From assembly GCA_010093515.1 (NCBI GenBank), contig MU001674.1, forward strand, positions 1,222,180 through 1,264,380: a stretch of 42,201 nucleotides of DNA, given 5' to 3'. This DNA is from Lineolata rhizophorae. Lineage: Eukaryota > Ascomycota > Dothideomycetes > Lineolatales > Lineolataceae. Within the stretch, counting starts at the first letter, position 1. Each line of letters starts with the position of its first letter. The notes beneath the pieces were generated by a model. That model was not told the DNA's origin. It was given only the letters and a program-made list of their open reading frames with translations, and did no database searches. A program made the position numbers and the translations under genes. Positions 21,312 to 31,733 of this stretch are shown in pieces.

Positions 21312-23830
21312 GCCTATGAAGTAGTGTGAATGGCGGATAGTGTAGGGAAGGAATTGTTTCCAAGCCCATGACGCTAGTATTCAGTTCTGCGTTCGTAGTT
21401 ATGGGTTTCGGGTATTACCTTTTCGATTGCATTGCCCAGACTGTGTATATATGCGTTCTTTTAAACGATTCCATTAGGAATATCATTTCGGTTGGACACG
21501 ATCGAGACCTCCGTGCCCTTCCCTCTTTACCCTGCCTCCCATGCCCTGCAGCTTCCATTCAACTGCATCTGACACACGAAGGCATAATTAAAGGCCTTCT
21601 TGGTAGAGAGAGAACTGCTACCTGAATAGCAAAGGTCCGTATTGCAATTGCGTGGTTCTACCAAATGGGTCGTCCCAGTGCTCGGAATCAAACAGAATCC
21701 TAGAGCCAAGGTGGACGTTCTCTCGGCTCTCTTGTGGCCTGCTAGGTCCACCGATGTAACCCAGTGTGTCTACTGCAACAGCGAAGAAAAAGCAGAGAAG
21801 TTTCCCTGCGGAGAAAACGCTACGAAACAGAGAAATTTCAGCCTCACTAGGTAAGGTAGGAACTGACCTAGTTAGTAGGTAACCGGTCGGAGTGTCTGTG
21901 GCCTGACGGGCGAAGCGAGATGAGAAAGCCTGGCTCGGCCTGAGGTCCTTAGGGACAGCCCCTCGCCGCTGGAGTACCACTAGTCACTAGAATCCAGGCC
22001 GCTGAATCCAGACCACGAATATCGCAGGATTTGCTCTTCAACCCAGTCCGCGATTTGTAACAGTAGTAGGGAACCGGTGACGATGCGACAAGCTGAAGGC
22101 ACGTTCCTCTACTGTGCCGCCAATCTCCGCACCCAGTGCACGGATCTTCTCCGGATTGGCGTTGCCTGGAGAAAAGAAAAATGCGGGGAAAGCTACTAAT
22201 GGGACGGGGCGCACGACGACTGCAGGTCCCCTTATGTAGGCGCAAGTCCGAGAAAATATATGATAACACGATTACCCGTTTGGGTAAAGCACCGGAACGT
22301 ACGCCGCAACATCTTACCTGCAATCTACCACACGTTGACACGCATCGAGAACCCGACGGTGCTATGCCGGTAGCGTGAAGCATAGGAAAGGAGTTGGGGC
22401 GGCCCCGGATTCGCATTACGACGTAGAAATTCGACGATTGTCTCCAGGATGCGAACCGGGTAACGTGCATCGGTCAAGGGGTCCCGTGGCCACTGAACGG
22501 GGAGACGGGCCTACCGTAGCTGCTCCGGTAGTTCACACACCTAGCACTCAGAACGAACAGTAAACTGCCAACGCTTTAACTGCAAAGGAATTTTTTCTCT
22601 TTTCATAGAACTGTGGACCCAGCACACAGCATTGCAAGTGGCAATCGGATATTAGTCGGCTTTTTTTGCGGCCTGCAATTGGGTGCTTAGCGCCTGTTGG
22701 TTGCCAAGAGGCTTGGCCAAGATCATTTCGCACGACAAGCACGAGGGCGATGCTGGCGCAAGGAAAAAAGTACCCTGAGCAGATGTGACCTGCAAAGCAG
22801 AAGTCGACCAAAGTGGCCAAGAACTGAGGCGTCATCCGAAATGCCAGCACGAGGCGGAAAAAGAAAAATTTGCTAAATTAGGCGGTGCGCGCACGTAGCA
22901 TACCTAGGTGCTGCAAAGGGAGGCACGGCCGCCTCCGGGCTAGTGTAGGTACTCACCCGCCGAGTCGCCTCTTTTCTCGCGACAGGTTGGATCGCGAAGT
23001 CAAAAGGAAAGGAAAAAATTTTCTTTCCTGTCCGCTTCCCTTCGCGCCGCGATTCTAGCGTCTTCGAGCTCCAGTGGCCCGGTTGGGACCACGATGGTTG
23101 ACGTAGTGGGTCGGAGAGTCTGGTCGGGTGCGGAGGAAGGGTGGTTTCGGCGGCGTAATGGCAATCAAAAGGAGCGTTTCGTGAGGGTAATGGCATCCAG
23201 CGGGCAGCCAAGGACAAGGGAGGGCTTCCGGCGGCGGGCCGGCAGACGCGGCGGGCACATGACCACAGCACCGCCAGGCGGCGCAAGGGCCGCTGCGAAT
23301 CGCCGAGGCGGGCGCGTCGCGTTGCGCCGGCTGCGGTCGCCATTCGACGGCTGGGAGCGCCCAGCAGCCAGACGGCGAGCGACGTCGTCCGTGGTGTGCG
23401 GTCTCGCCCAGAATCACGAGGCTGCGCGCCAACGGCAACCGAAGCGAGCCGCCAAGGCCGGATGACATTGAGTCACGTATTTCTGCTGGGCCCCGCCGCC
23501 CGGCCTCACCTCCGGCCCCTCGGACCTTGCTCCTTGTAGATTCCCATTATTCAACCTCTCGTCGTGACCAGGCGCAACGCGTCGCCCGTTAAATCACTTG
23601 CGATGCTGCCAGAATCGACCGGGCCCGGCGATCCAATCGGAGCCGCGCTCTGCGTTCACATTGCCCCTTTGGCCGCCTCGGCCTTCGCATACACCTCCCT
23701 GGCTGCTATGACTAACCGGATCCATGTGTCTGATGCCATTGCGGCACCAAAACTTTTCCCTCGTGCACTCCGGCGGCCGTCCAAGGCTCTTTCCGGCTCC
23801 TGCGCCACCTGGCGCCCCATCCGGACAGAC
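21312..23830. other. 2.5-kb region without a supported gene
   Basis: Base composition is mixed. ORFs at 21618-21980 (-), 21949-22470 (-) and 23055-23468 (-)/23094-23465 (+) have no family resemblance, and their amino acid make-up is not typical of folded proteins. CTAGG/TAGGTA-rich patches (about 21842-21880 and 22908) look like the short interspersed CCTAGGTA-type sequence often seen between genes in moulds. A non-coding transcript or a very lineage-specific gene cannot be excluded. Confidence 0.4.
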
Positions 23831-23838
23831 TATATAAA
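23831..23838 (+). promoter_or_regulatory. TATA box of the second F-box gene
   Basis: TATATAAA lies about 190 bases upstream of the ATG at 24026, after a GC-rich stretch. Confidence 0.6.
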
Positions 23839-24025
23839 CGGGTCGCGCCATCCGCTCGCCACATCATGACGACCACGCTTACCATTCTTTGTTTCATGAA
23901 TCTGCCTCACGACTGAGTCGTGGACATATCCGACAAAGGCCCTTACGCAATCTTTGCTTCGTACGTCTGCACCTTTACAGAGAGTAGCAACGTCTGCTTT
24001 CCCCATTCCTTCGTCAACGATTGGA

Positions 24026-25583
24026 ATGCACATCAACGAGTTCCCGTACGAGATCCTGTCCAACATCCTCGAGGAAGCCAGCCGGCTCGAAGAGCGCGAT
24101 GGCGTCGCTTACACCTTCGGCCTGTCCCAGGCCCCGCAGCCGGGCTACAAGGCGAAGCTCCAGCGCTACGTGAGGGGCCCGCTGCGCCCGGACATGCTGC
24201 GATGGGACGCCACGGCTTCTATTCGCCGCGTCTGCCCCCAGTGGCACCAGTGGGCCATTGAGTACGCGATGCGCGAGGTCTACATCCGCCGGTGGCAAGG
24301 CTCCGAGCGGTGGGCCGAGCTCCCGCAGCAGAGAGGTGAGTTTGCTTCCTTACCGCGAAATCCCTACCAGACTAGAAACTGAACATTATCCCGCAGACAA
24401 GTACTCTCTATATGAGCTCGTCGACAAGCCGAGTGGCACGGCTGTATACCGCGACCCCTATCGGTCACTGCGCCACACGGTCAAGTTGCTAGAGCGGTAC
24501 CCGGAACTAGCCGCCAAAGTGCGCCGCATCTGGTTTGACGGCTTCTACGTGGCCGAGACGGACGTGCAAATCTGCTCCGCGCTCCACGCGTGCTCGTCGC
24601 TCCAGTCCGTCACCATGCCCTGGACGACGCTGCGCCACCTGAGCGGGCGCGAGTGGAAGGCGTTGCTGGGTCTCGGCCCCACGCACACCACCCCATTGCG
24701 CTCTCTCGAGCTCCTCGCCGTGGACCTCCCGGCGCGCCAGGCCCAGGACGCCGCCAACCAATACGACGAGCGCCCGCTTGAGACGGGCGGCGTCAACTTT
24801 AGCCAGCTCCGCCGGCTCAAGATCTTCGGCAACACCGACTTCATGCCCGTCTGCGACCGCGACCTGCACGCCATTTCGCGCACGGCCACCCAGCTCGAAC
24901 ACCTGCACGTCACGGGCCTCTCGACCGTCACGGTCGACGGCGTTATGGCCCTCGTCAAGTCGTCGCGCGCTACCATCCGCACCCTCGAGCACTCTCCCCG
25001 CGCCGACGCCGGCTTCCGCTACCCGCACCCGGGCCACGCGCAGACCACCGCCGGCGCCACCGCCGGCGCCACCGAGGAGCACCTCTGCGAGGTCCTGACG
25101 TCGTGCCCGCGCCTGACGGACCTGTCGGTCTCGCTGCCGTCCATGTGCGCGGCCCTCTTCGCCAACCGCGGCGTCCGCTGGCGCGGCGACTGCCAGGTGC
25201 GCGCCGCGCACCTGTGCCCCGTCGCCGATCACCGGCCCAACAACGCGTCGGCCGACGCGCTGGCCGCGCTCGCGGACACCCTCGCCGAGGCCCGCGGGCT
25301 CGTCGCCGCCAAGGCGGCCAGCGTGCTGCCGGACACGCTCAACTTGGAGCTGTTTTACTCGGACGTCATTTTCGAGCCGCATGCCGCGCGCGTCCATGGC
25401 GATTTCGCGCTCGCAGAGGTGAGTGCTGGGGGCAGGTGGCCCGGGAGGAAGGGACAGAGTAGGAAGGGCCCGTATGGGACGACGGGGTTGTATGGGAAGG
25501 ATGAGGGGGAGATGTTTGAGATGGTGAATGAGGAGGTGTATCTGGAGGGGGTGAGGAGGGGGTTCGTTGGGATTACGGCATAG
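24026..25583 (+). CDS. F-box protein, leucine-rich-repeat-like
   Basis: Exons are 24026-24335 and 24397-25583, 1497 nt in total (498 aa). The 61-nt intron has a GTGAGT donor and a CCCGCAG acceptor. The start is MHINEFPYEILSNILEEASR, a canonical F-box opening. The frame is open 24 codons further upstream, but that extension is not F-box-like. After the F-box, RRVCPQWHQWA resembles the typical VCRRW segment. The body has spaced Leu motifs (LRSLELLAVDLP, LRRLKIFGN, LEHLHVTGLS, LTDLSVSLP), as in degenerate LRR F-box proteins. It should be the substrate-recognition subunit of an SCF ubiquitin ligase; the target is unknown. A 12-bp tandem repeat at 25047-25070 encodes TAGATAGA. A strong GTGAGT at 25419 could start an alternative 3' intron; I kept the read-through because the sequence after it stays open and charged. 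Confidence 0.82.
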
Positions 25584-26632
25584 GAAGAAGGAAGGGTCCA
25601 TTGTGGGGCGATAATCAGAACGCCGTCAACTTTTTGTTTTTTCTTTTTCTTTTTCTTTTTGTTTCTGCTGCTCAGCGGGGCTGCATTGGCATTTGCGCGG
25701 CGTCTGCTGATTCGACTAACTAATGGTTTTGTTGGGCTTTATCCAAGCTTACGGGTGTGGTACTTTGTCCAATTCGGTTCTTCACGGTCTAAAAAGTTTT
25801 CTCTTACATCTCTGTTCTCATTTCTCGCGGGTCGGTTTTGGCGCTCCGGTCATTCGGATAGGCTGGTTGCATTGAGCATTACGAAGTATGAATAACGGCA
25901 TGAAGGGTTTGCTTTCGGGGCGAGAATCCATCGCAAAACAAGGAAAAGGGCTGCAAAAGTTAGTCATGGAAATAGCGTGGCTCGACCGCGAGTAGCTGCT
26001 TATAATGGTTGGATTAATGTTCGATCTTCTATTCTGCAACGTTGGATTCTCTTAGTAATAGGTATCCAATCATCAAGGCTTTTTGGAACTAGCATCTGTT
26101 GTTTTCTCCTTCAGATTTCGAACCACCAAGGTACTTATTCTATAGTGGAAACGCAAGTGACTGTGTACGGGACGTCGTCGTGATTCAGAAGAACTATGTG
26201 ATTGGTGCCCTTACTTGAGACACGGACGAACTGTCTGGGGTAGGGTTACCACAGCGGCTGCATTAGTGCTATGCTTTTACCGGTAGTTAGCTGCAGGTCG
26301 TGCAGGAGTTGCGCGTTAGGTGCGATCCAATGGAGCGGATCCATGACACCATCGAAACTCACTCGAATGCTTGGCCTTTGGCTTCTCCGCGGGTAACGGG
26401 ATGGTTGAGTCGCAGAGTTTCGGGTGCGACGACGAGTGCAGAATCAGTGGTCATTAGGTCCATCAAAAAGTCGATTATTCAGCTACAGAGTGCTAAGCAT
26501 CAGCCTATTCCTATAAGTGAGAAACCGCGCCCGCGCCATTTCGCATAGACACTAGCAATTGCAAAACATCACAAACAAACCCTCGACTGCCGTTCCTAAA
26601 CCTCCTCCACCATCGTCCTTCTTTCCAACTCA
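25584..26632. other. Convergent spacer, no gene seen
   Basis: It begins with a long T-rich tract (CTTTTT repeats, about 25630-25662) just past the F-box stop. The rest is AT-rich and then mixed, with only short unrecognised ORFs. It lies between the 3' ends of the second F-box gene (+) and the aldolase-like gene (-). Confidence 0.45.
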
Positions 26633-27757
26633 CTAGCCTCCATAAATTCCCTCCCTACTCGCCCTTTGCCTCCACTCCTCCCACCACATTCTCACCCTCT
26701 CCCCTTCCATCGACAACCCCTCCGCACACTCCTTCTCCCCCAACCAACCCAACCCCTCCACACCCACTCCCATAACCCTCCCCTCCTTCAACTTCCCCTC
26801 CCCATCCCACTTCTTCCCTCCCATCCCCCTCTCCCCCACCGCCCCAACGACCGCAACCCCCTCCCTCACCCTCCCCGCCTCCTCCACGACCCCCACCCCC
26901 CTCCAACACACCTCCTCCAGCCCGCCATCCGCGCAACTCACCACCACGCCCCCATGCCCCTTCGCCAACAAGACCACGCTCCTCGCCGGCGCCTCCGCCT
27001 CCTTCGCCCCCCCATCCTGCGCGCCCGCCCCGGACGCCCCGAACCCGCCCGCCCACGCGCCCCGCAGCTTCCCCGCCAGGAAGCCCGCGCTCGTCTCCGC
27101 GCGCGCGAAGCGCGCGGCCAGCGCGTCGGCCGCGGCCTTGCTGCGGAGGAAGGGGTCGTGCGCCGAAGCGAGGGCGGAGGGGTCGAAGAGTGGGGCTGGG
27201 GCGGCGAGCGCGGAGGAGGCGTGTAGGGTGAGGGGGCGGAGGGGGAGGAGCGGGGTTGGGTCCGCGGGGGAGGTGGTGGTGAAGGGGATGTGTGGGGTGC
27301 TGCTGCTGCTGCTGCTGGAGGTGCTGGTAGGACTGGCGGATATGAGGAAGGGGGTTAGGGTGGGAGGACAGGCGCAGATGTGCAGGATGGAGGTTAGGGC
27401 GGGAAAACGGGCGTAGAGGGAGGCGTGGATGTGGCGTTCGGCGGGAAGGCAGTCTTCGGGTGGCGGGTCCGGCCTTTCGGCGTCGTCGGGGAAAGAAGAT
27501 GAGGTGCGTGGCACGGGGTTGGCGTCGGAGATGTTGAGTTCGAGGAGGGCGGAGGCGGCAGATGAAGCGGAGAGCTGAACGGGGCTGGCAGAGCGGGGGA
27601 TGAAGAATGAGTCTGGATTGTCGGGGTTGCGCACGGAGATGTTGCTAGCATCGGGGAGGAGGCTATGATGGTGGAGGATGTGGCTAGCGGTGACGAGGCC
27701 GGTCCACAGGTCGTCGAGGTAAGTTTTGGTGCGGTTGTGAAAGTAGCCCGTAGACAT
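26633..27757 (-). CDS. Class II aldolase/adducin-like protein
   Basis: A single exon of 374 aa. The N-terminal part fits the class II aldolase/adducin fold: LWTGLVTASHILHHHSLL (helix 1), NISVRNPDNPDSFFI (the GN.S.R-type phosphate loop), and AERHIHASLYARFPALTSIL (about 106-125), with Glu107 at the catalytic acid position. A distal histidine is present in LAKGHGGVVVS. The family zinc site uses a His-x-His pair after this helix; here it reads LHICAC (His126, Cys128), so one usual ligand is changed to Cys or the metal site is altered. A Ser run (about 145-152) is encoded by a TGC repeat at 27298-27317. The C-terminal third is Gly/Glu-rich and not conserved in my memory of the family. The substrate is unknown; related fungal proteins may be sugar-phosphate lyases or non-enzymatic. 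Confidence 0.75.
   Translation of the reverse strand: MSTGYFHNRTKTYLDDLWTGLVTASHILHHHSLLPDASNISVRNPDNPDSFFIPRSASPVQLSASSAASALLELNISDANPVPRTSSSFPDDAERPDPPPEDCLPAERHIHASLYARFPALTSILHICACPPTLTPFLISASPTSTSSSSSSSTPHIPFTTTSPADPTPLLPLRPLTLHASSALAAPAPLFDPSALASAHDPFLRSKAAADALAARFARAETSAGFLAGKLRGAWAGGFGASGAGAQDGGAKEAEAPARSVVLLAKGHGGVVVSCADGGLEEVCWRGVGVVEEAGRVREGVAVVGAVGERGMGGKKWDGEGKLKEGRVMGVGVEGLGWLGEKECAEGLSMEGERVRMWWEEWRQRASREGIYGG
27298..27317. repeat. (TGC)n trinucleotide repeat in the aldolase-like gene
   Basis: About six and a half TGC units. Read on the minus strand they encode part of a serine run in the aldolase-like protein. Length is likely variable between isolates. Confidence 0.8.
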
Positions 27758-28296
27758 TGTTGCTGCTGTTACGGTTTACAGTGGTTGCCGTTGTAGACGA
27801 GAGCGGAGTGGTATGGGGAGTGAGTTTCAATCGCATGTAGCGGCGTAGGTATTTATAGAAATGGTCGTATATGAAGGAAGTGAATAGCAGTAAACAAGAT
27901 CGTGGGGAAGTCTTTGGGTAGGCGATGGTGGTCCGGGGTCTTGCAAGGGATGCTGACGGACGCATGATGACGTCGATGGATCTGGTTGTTCTACAAGGAC
28001 ACGGGAAAGATCTACGTCAGATGCCCTCGCCCCCTAAAGTACTTGGCTGGTACAACGCAGCATCAAAATAACGAGTATTTCTCGAACCAGCAATTGAAAG
28101 GCAAAAAAGCCTTTAATGTACTTAGGGGTAACAGAAAAACTTCAAACGATAGTGGTATCTCAAAATCGTTCAAACAATCATATTCTAACCAAAGTTAGTA
28201 CGAGACGACCATGTTCCGAACAAGAAAAGCCACTTGACCAAATCGGCGTTATAAGCGGCTCGCGGGCTATCGCACCCGACTATCAACCCTTTCCAC
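27758..28296. other. Spacer upstream of the aldolase-like gene
   Basis: It holds the promoter of the aldolase-like gene (-) and the 3' flank of the type I membrane protein gene (-). It is AT-rich after 27980. No supported gene. Confidence 0.45.
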
Positions 28297-29219
28297 TCAT
28301 GCCTGCTGCTGAGTCGGCCCACGCGCCGCCGGCTCCCTCGTTTCCATAGCCTGCGCCTTCTCATCCGCCAACCTCTTAGTGAACTTCTTCCTCTCATACC
28401 ACCTCGTTGCAAGCACGGCGAGGGCCGAAAACACCACGGCCGTCAAGCTGACGCTCAGGCCGGCCGTGATCTTGACATCCCAGTTGCCCGAGTCGCGCGC
28501 GTCGTCGCGCAGCCTATACGCGTACTGGCGGTCATCTTGGGAAAACATGATGAAGTCGTCGGTGTTTTCGACGTCGGATGAGTTGGTGGCCGGGTTCTCT
28601 GGCTGCGAGATGGAGAGATAGTTCTGGCCCAGGTTGGCCACGGCGCGGATCTCGAGCGACGAGTAGTTGTTGGGAGTGTTTTGAGGGCTGAACCACGAGG
28701 GCGAGGGGCGAAACTGGAACGAGAAAGGCGAGGGAGTCGTGATGTCTGGTATCATGCGCGTGGTTAGCATATACGGTGTTTGCACAAAACAAAATAATCA
28801 TATCAAGCATAGTCTCTAGGAAGTTGAAAAACGAAAAGGTATAGCCACATACTTATCTCCCACACCACAAGCTCGTGCAATAGCACCGAATCAGGAACAG
28901 TCATGGTCCAGCGAAGCATGACGGGGTAGTCCGGGTCCGTGCCATTCCAGGTGAGGTTGTAGCCTTCGGGATAGTCCCAGACGAGCGCGGCCGGGATCTG
29001 GTACGCGAACGGCATCTCCTTGGCCGGGTCGACGCCGTCGGGATAGCTGCAGTCTTCGCTGCGGCCATCGTCTCCCGGAGGGCCCTTCTCGCACCACAGG
29101 AACGACGTCAAGCACGGTACGTCGCCCGGGCAGTCGCGTTGCGAGGCATCCCACTCGGCGAGAGCGGAGCCGGCGAGAAAGGAGGAGAGGATGGAGAGGA
29201 GGAAAAGGCGGTTCATCAT
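28297..29219 (-). CDS. Signal-peptide type I membrane protein, unknown function
   Basis: Exons are 29219-28853 and 28745-28297, 816 nt in total (271 aa). The 107-nt intron has a GTATGT donor, a GCTAAC branch site and a TACCAG acceptor. The start MMNRLFLLSILSSFLAGSAL is a clear signal peptide, ending near ALA-EW. The lumenal part has five to six Cys (DCPGDVPC, WCEKG, EDCSYP) and N-glycosylation sequons (NLT, NGT, NIT, NYS, NSS). One helix follows (about 222-245, VKITAGLSVSLTAVVFSALA), then a basic cytosolic tail RWYERKKFTKR. An in-frame upstream extension to 29345 exists but would bury the signal peptide, so the start at 29219 is preferred. I do not recognise the family. The layout fits a cell-surface or secretory-pathway receptor-like or wall-sensor-like protein, but no repeat or Ser/Thr mucin region is present. 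Confidence 0.75.
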
Positions 29220-30291
29220 CGTAGTATTTTCTCCTTGCCCCGTGACAGCGAAGAAAGAAAGCGGATTGAAAGGAAACCCTTTAATCGCAAGGAGAAGAAA
29301 CTGCTGAAAGAGCTTCAGCCTTTTTGAGCCCAGATGGCATCGCAACGGGGCCTAGATATATGGCAGAACAACCACGATTCGATCCCACAGCCATTCTTAA
29401 GAGTTCGTATTCACTTGGAACGTGTGTCACAAGGATGGCATGCGCTACTGGTCCAACCGAGCAACGATAGACATGGAAATTGGACAGACGAGCTTCCTCT
29501 GCGGTAAGATAGTAGATAGGAGAGGTCCTGTCACACGAGCCCAGCGGCCCAGTGGCGTCATGGTCATGGATGCTTGGCCCAGGGTTCATAGCGAATTGGA
29601 CTGTCGGGTGGTTTCATCGTAGATGTACGAGGTCAGGGACGGACAGCTACTATGTACATAGTACAGTAGACACAGCACAGCCTCATGCTTGGCTGATGCC
29701 ATGCGGGCGCCCCCGATTGGCTGCAGGCGACTCCTTCCCCGTAGCGCCCATATAACGCATTTGCTTGGCTGATTTAAACCATCGCATGGAACCTCATCCT
29801 TCGGAACTCGGGCCAGCATGGCCAGGTCACGTTCGACGTATCGTGTCTGTCGCCTGCGGCGCCAACATCATCGGTGCGACTATAGGAGACAAGCCACACT
29901 TGGCGAAGGATTGCCCATGAAGGATTGCCTATTGCGAGGATCCAGAACCACGTTGCATGCCGAGTAAATACAATTGCTGTAGGAAGCTCAATTGGACGTC
30001 TATCGAAACAGGTAGACGGGCAACGTCTTGGAAGCGCACACAGATCCTTCGCGCATGCATGCATCCATTCCTTCCGGCACGTATGTACAGAGTAGCGCTC
30101 CGACCGAAATCCCAAGAGCACTACCACACGAAAACGGGGCAAGCATTTTGTAGCGGTTTTGACTCTCGCGTTCCCCAACTTCCAGAACGAGCATACTATG
30201 GTAATTCTTTGCCATTGTCGTTTCGTGACAAGGAACGGTGAAAGTCCTGTCTGCCCTGTACCGCCACCGCAGCCACCATCCAATTGGCGCT
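29220..30291. other. Spacer, no gene seen
   Basis: This is the 5' side of the type I membrane protein gene and the 3' flank of the complex I subunit gene (both minus). It holds a perfect 16-bp palindrome at 29648-29663 (half TACTATGT). ORFs at 29774-30283 (-) and others show no resemblance to known proteins. Confidence 0.45.
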
Positions 30292-30849
30292 TTAATGCTT
30301 GGAGGGCGTGATATTCTGCTGCTCGAACAAGTACCCGCGGACCTTGCCCTCCTTCAGTAGCTCAAAGTATCGTTCTGCATCCGTGCACACGCCCAGGCGC
30401 GTTGCAAATTAGCTTCTGGCTCTCAATTCATCCTCTGCACTCAATCCTCGCAAAGGCGACATCATGGCAGTGCACCCATTAATCGCTACCGCCCGCCCCA
30501 ACAGTCAAACAACATCCACAGCACGACATTGAGCATCGCTGCTATCATGCCCCTCGCGGCGCCAAAACAGGGCCCAGTAATAATAATAAAAATAAAAATA
30601 AAACCCCCCAACAAAAAACTCACCTCTCAGCATCCCGCACTTCTCCAAGTGATTGACTCCCTCGCGATAGTAGCACTTGCCCAGCTCCTCGCGCACCAGG
30701 CGCGCCATCATCACCTTGACCCACTGCTCCCGGATGATGGCGTCCTGCGCCGCGCGCAGCGCCCGATTGTCGTCGTAGTCGACCCCGTCGAACGTCGGCG
30801 GCACCTTGGGCTTGCGCGCCAGGAAGGCCTCGGACTCGGGCGTCGGCAT
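30292..30849 (-). CDS. nuo-12.3: NADH:ubiquinone oxidoreductase 12 kDa subunit (NDUFB10-like)
   Basis: Exons are 30849-30624 and 30374-30292, 309 nt in total (102 aa). The intron is 249 nt with donor GTGAGT and acceptor GATGCAG. The start MPTPESEAFLARKPKVPPTF and the block REELGKCYYREGVNHLEKCG are those of the Neurospora 12.3 kDa subunit. The C-terminus after splicing is ERYFELLKEGKVRGYLFEQQ, as in the family. It is an accessory subunit of the membrane arm of mitochondrial complex I, and Cys59 and Cys71 form the CX11C pair of this family. Reading through the donor gives a nonsense tyrosine/phenylalanine-rich tail, which confirms the intron. The symbol follows Neurospora by homology. Confidence 0.93.
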
Positions 30850-31259
30850 CGTGTCCTCCCGCGGGGTGCGGCGCCGAGTTTTGGCGGCTTGCTGCTTTGC
30901 TGCCCGCTGCGACGGCCGCTTGGGAGGCGCCTGCTGCTGGTGATGCTGCTGGTGATGCTGCTGTCGCCGCGGCGGCAGAGGAGGCGGCGACGCGAGGAGG
31001 AGAGCAGAGGAACGGTGGTGATGGAGACAGTTGCGGTGAATACGGAAGCGGAATTGGTTGTGCAGAGAGAGGGAGTGCTGATTGTAGTGACGAGCGAACG
31101 ATGCGGTGGTGGAGAGCAGCCCAAAGCTCTCTCACCCGAGCCGCTTGCGCACGGTCGCTCGCGGAGAAAACCCGCGCCCGGCTCCGTCCCAGCCCCAGCC
31201 CACCAGCGCTGCGTTCCCCCCCAATCCCAACCCATCTTCCCACCATCCCTTAGCCCTAC
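30850..31259. other. Leader and promoter of the complex I subunit gene
   Basis: This is a GC-rich region with CTG/CCG-type short repeats (about 30930-30975) and ORFs open in several frames. None resembles a known protein. It lies between two minus-strand genes. Confidence 0.45.
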
Positions 31260-31733
31260 CTACCCACTCCACCTCCAGTCTTTAAGCCCCTTCCACATCG
31301 TCCGCCCTTCTCCTCCTCTATCCCTACTCGCGCTCCCACTACCGCTACCACTCCCGACACCCGAATCCCTCCTCTGGCTCTCCGCCCCCAGCCCCATCCC
31401 CGCCCCAACTCCCCACCCCTCCCTCCTCGCCTCCGCCCTCGGATCCACATACGTAACCCTCCACCGATCCTCGCCCACGCGGCCTGCACCCCCTCCTCCT
31501 CCTCCTCTTCCCACCTCGCCGCCGTTTGCGCGCTCGAGCTCCGCGAGCGTCTGTCGCAGGCGCGCCGCGCAGGCGGCGCACGGGCAGTACAGCCTGAAGG
31601 TTTGGAAAGGGTGGGTGCGCGGCGACGAGGCGGTGGTGCAGCGAGGGAAGCGTGAGCAGGGCGGGCGTATGGGGGTGGGGGAGAGGAAGGTGTGGCCGCA
31701 GGGGAGGTGGATGTAGAGGCGGTGGTAGCACAT
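31260..31733 (-). CDS. Small Cys/His-rich hypothetical protein
   Basis: A single-exon ORF of 157 aa. The N-terminal 60 residues have ordered Cys and His: MCYHRLYIHLPCGHTF, then CSRFPRC and LYCPCAACAARL. This is the pattern of many small mould proteins that begin MCY... with a C...CGH zinc-like knot. The remainder is Gly/Arg/Ser-rich, with a GSGSGSGSAS run, and probably disordered. The function is unknown. An opposite-strand ORF (30529-31716) covers the same DNA, but its composition (Pro/Ser/Arg runs) looks like a shadow. Confidence 0.5.
   Translation of the reverse strand: MCYHRLYIHLPCGHTFLSPTPIRPPCSRFPRCTTASSPRTHPFQTFRLYCPCAACAARLRQTLAELERANGGEVGRGGGGGGAGRVGEDRWRVTYVDPRAEARREGWGVGAGMGLGAESQRRDSGVGSGSGSGSASRDRGGEGRTMWKGLKDWRWSG

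Noticed and set aside
30529-31716. Long plus-strand ORF of 395 codons
   Set aside because: It overlaps the complex I subunit gene and the Cys/His-rich ORF in antisense. Its Pro/Ser/Arg/Leu-run composition is what a GC-rich opposite frame gives, and no family is recognisable.
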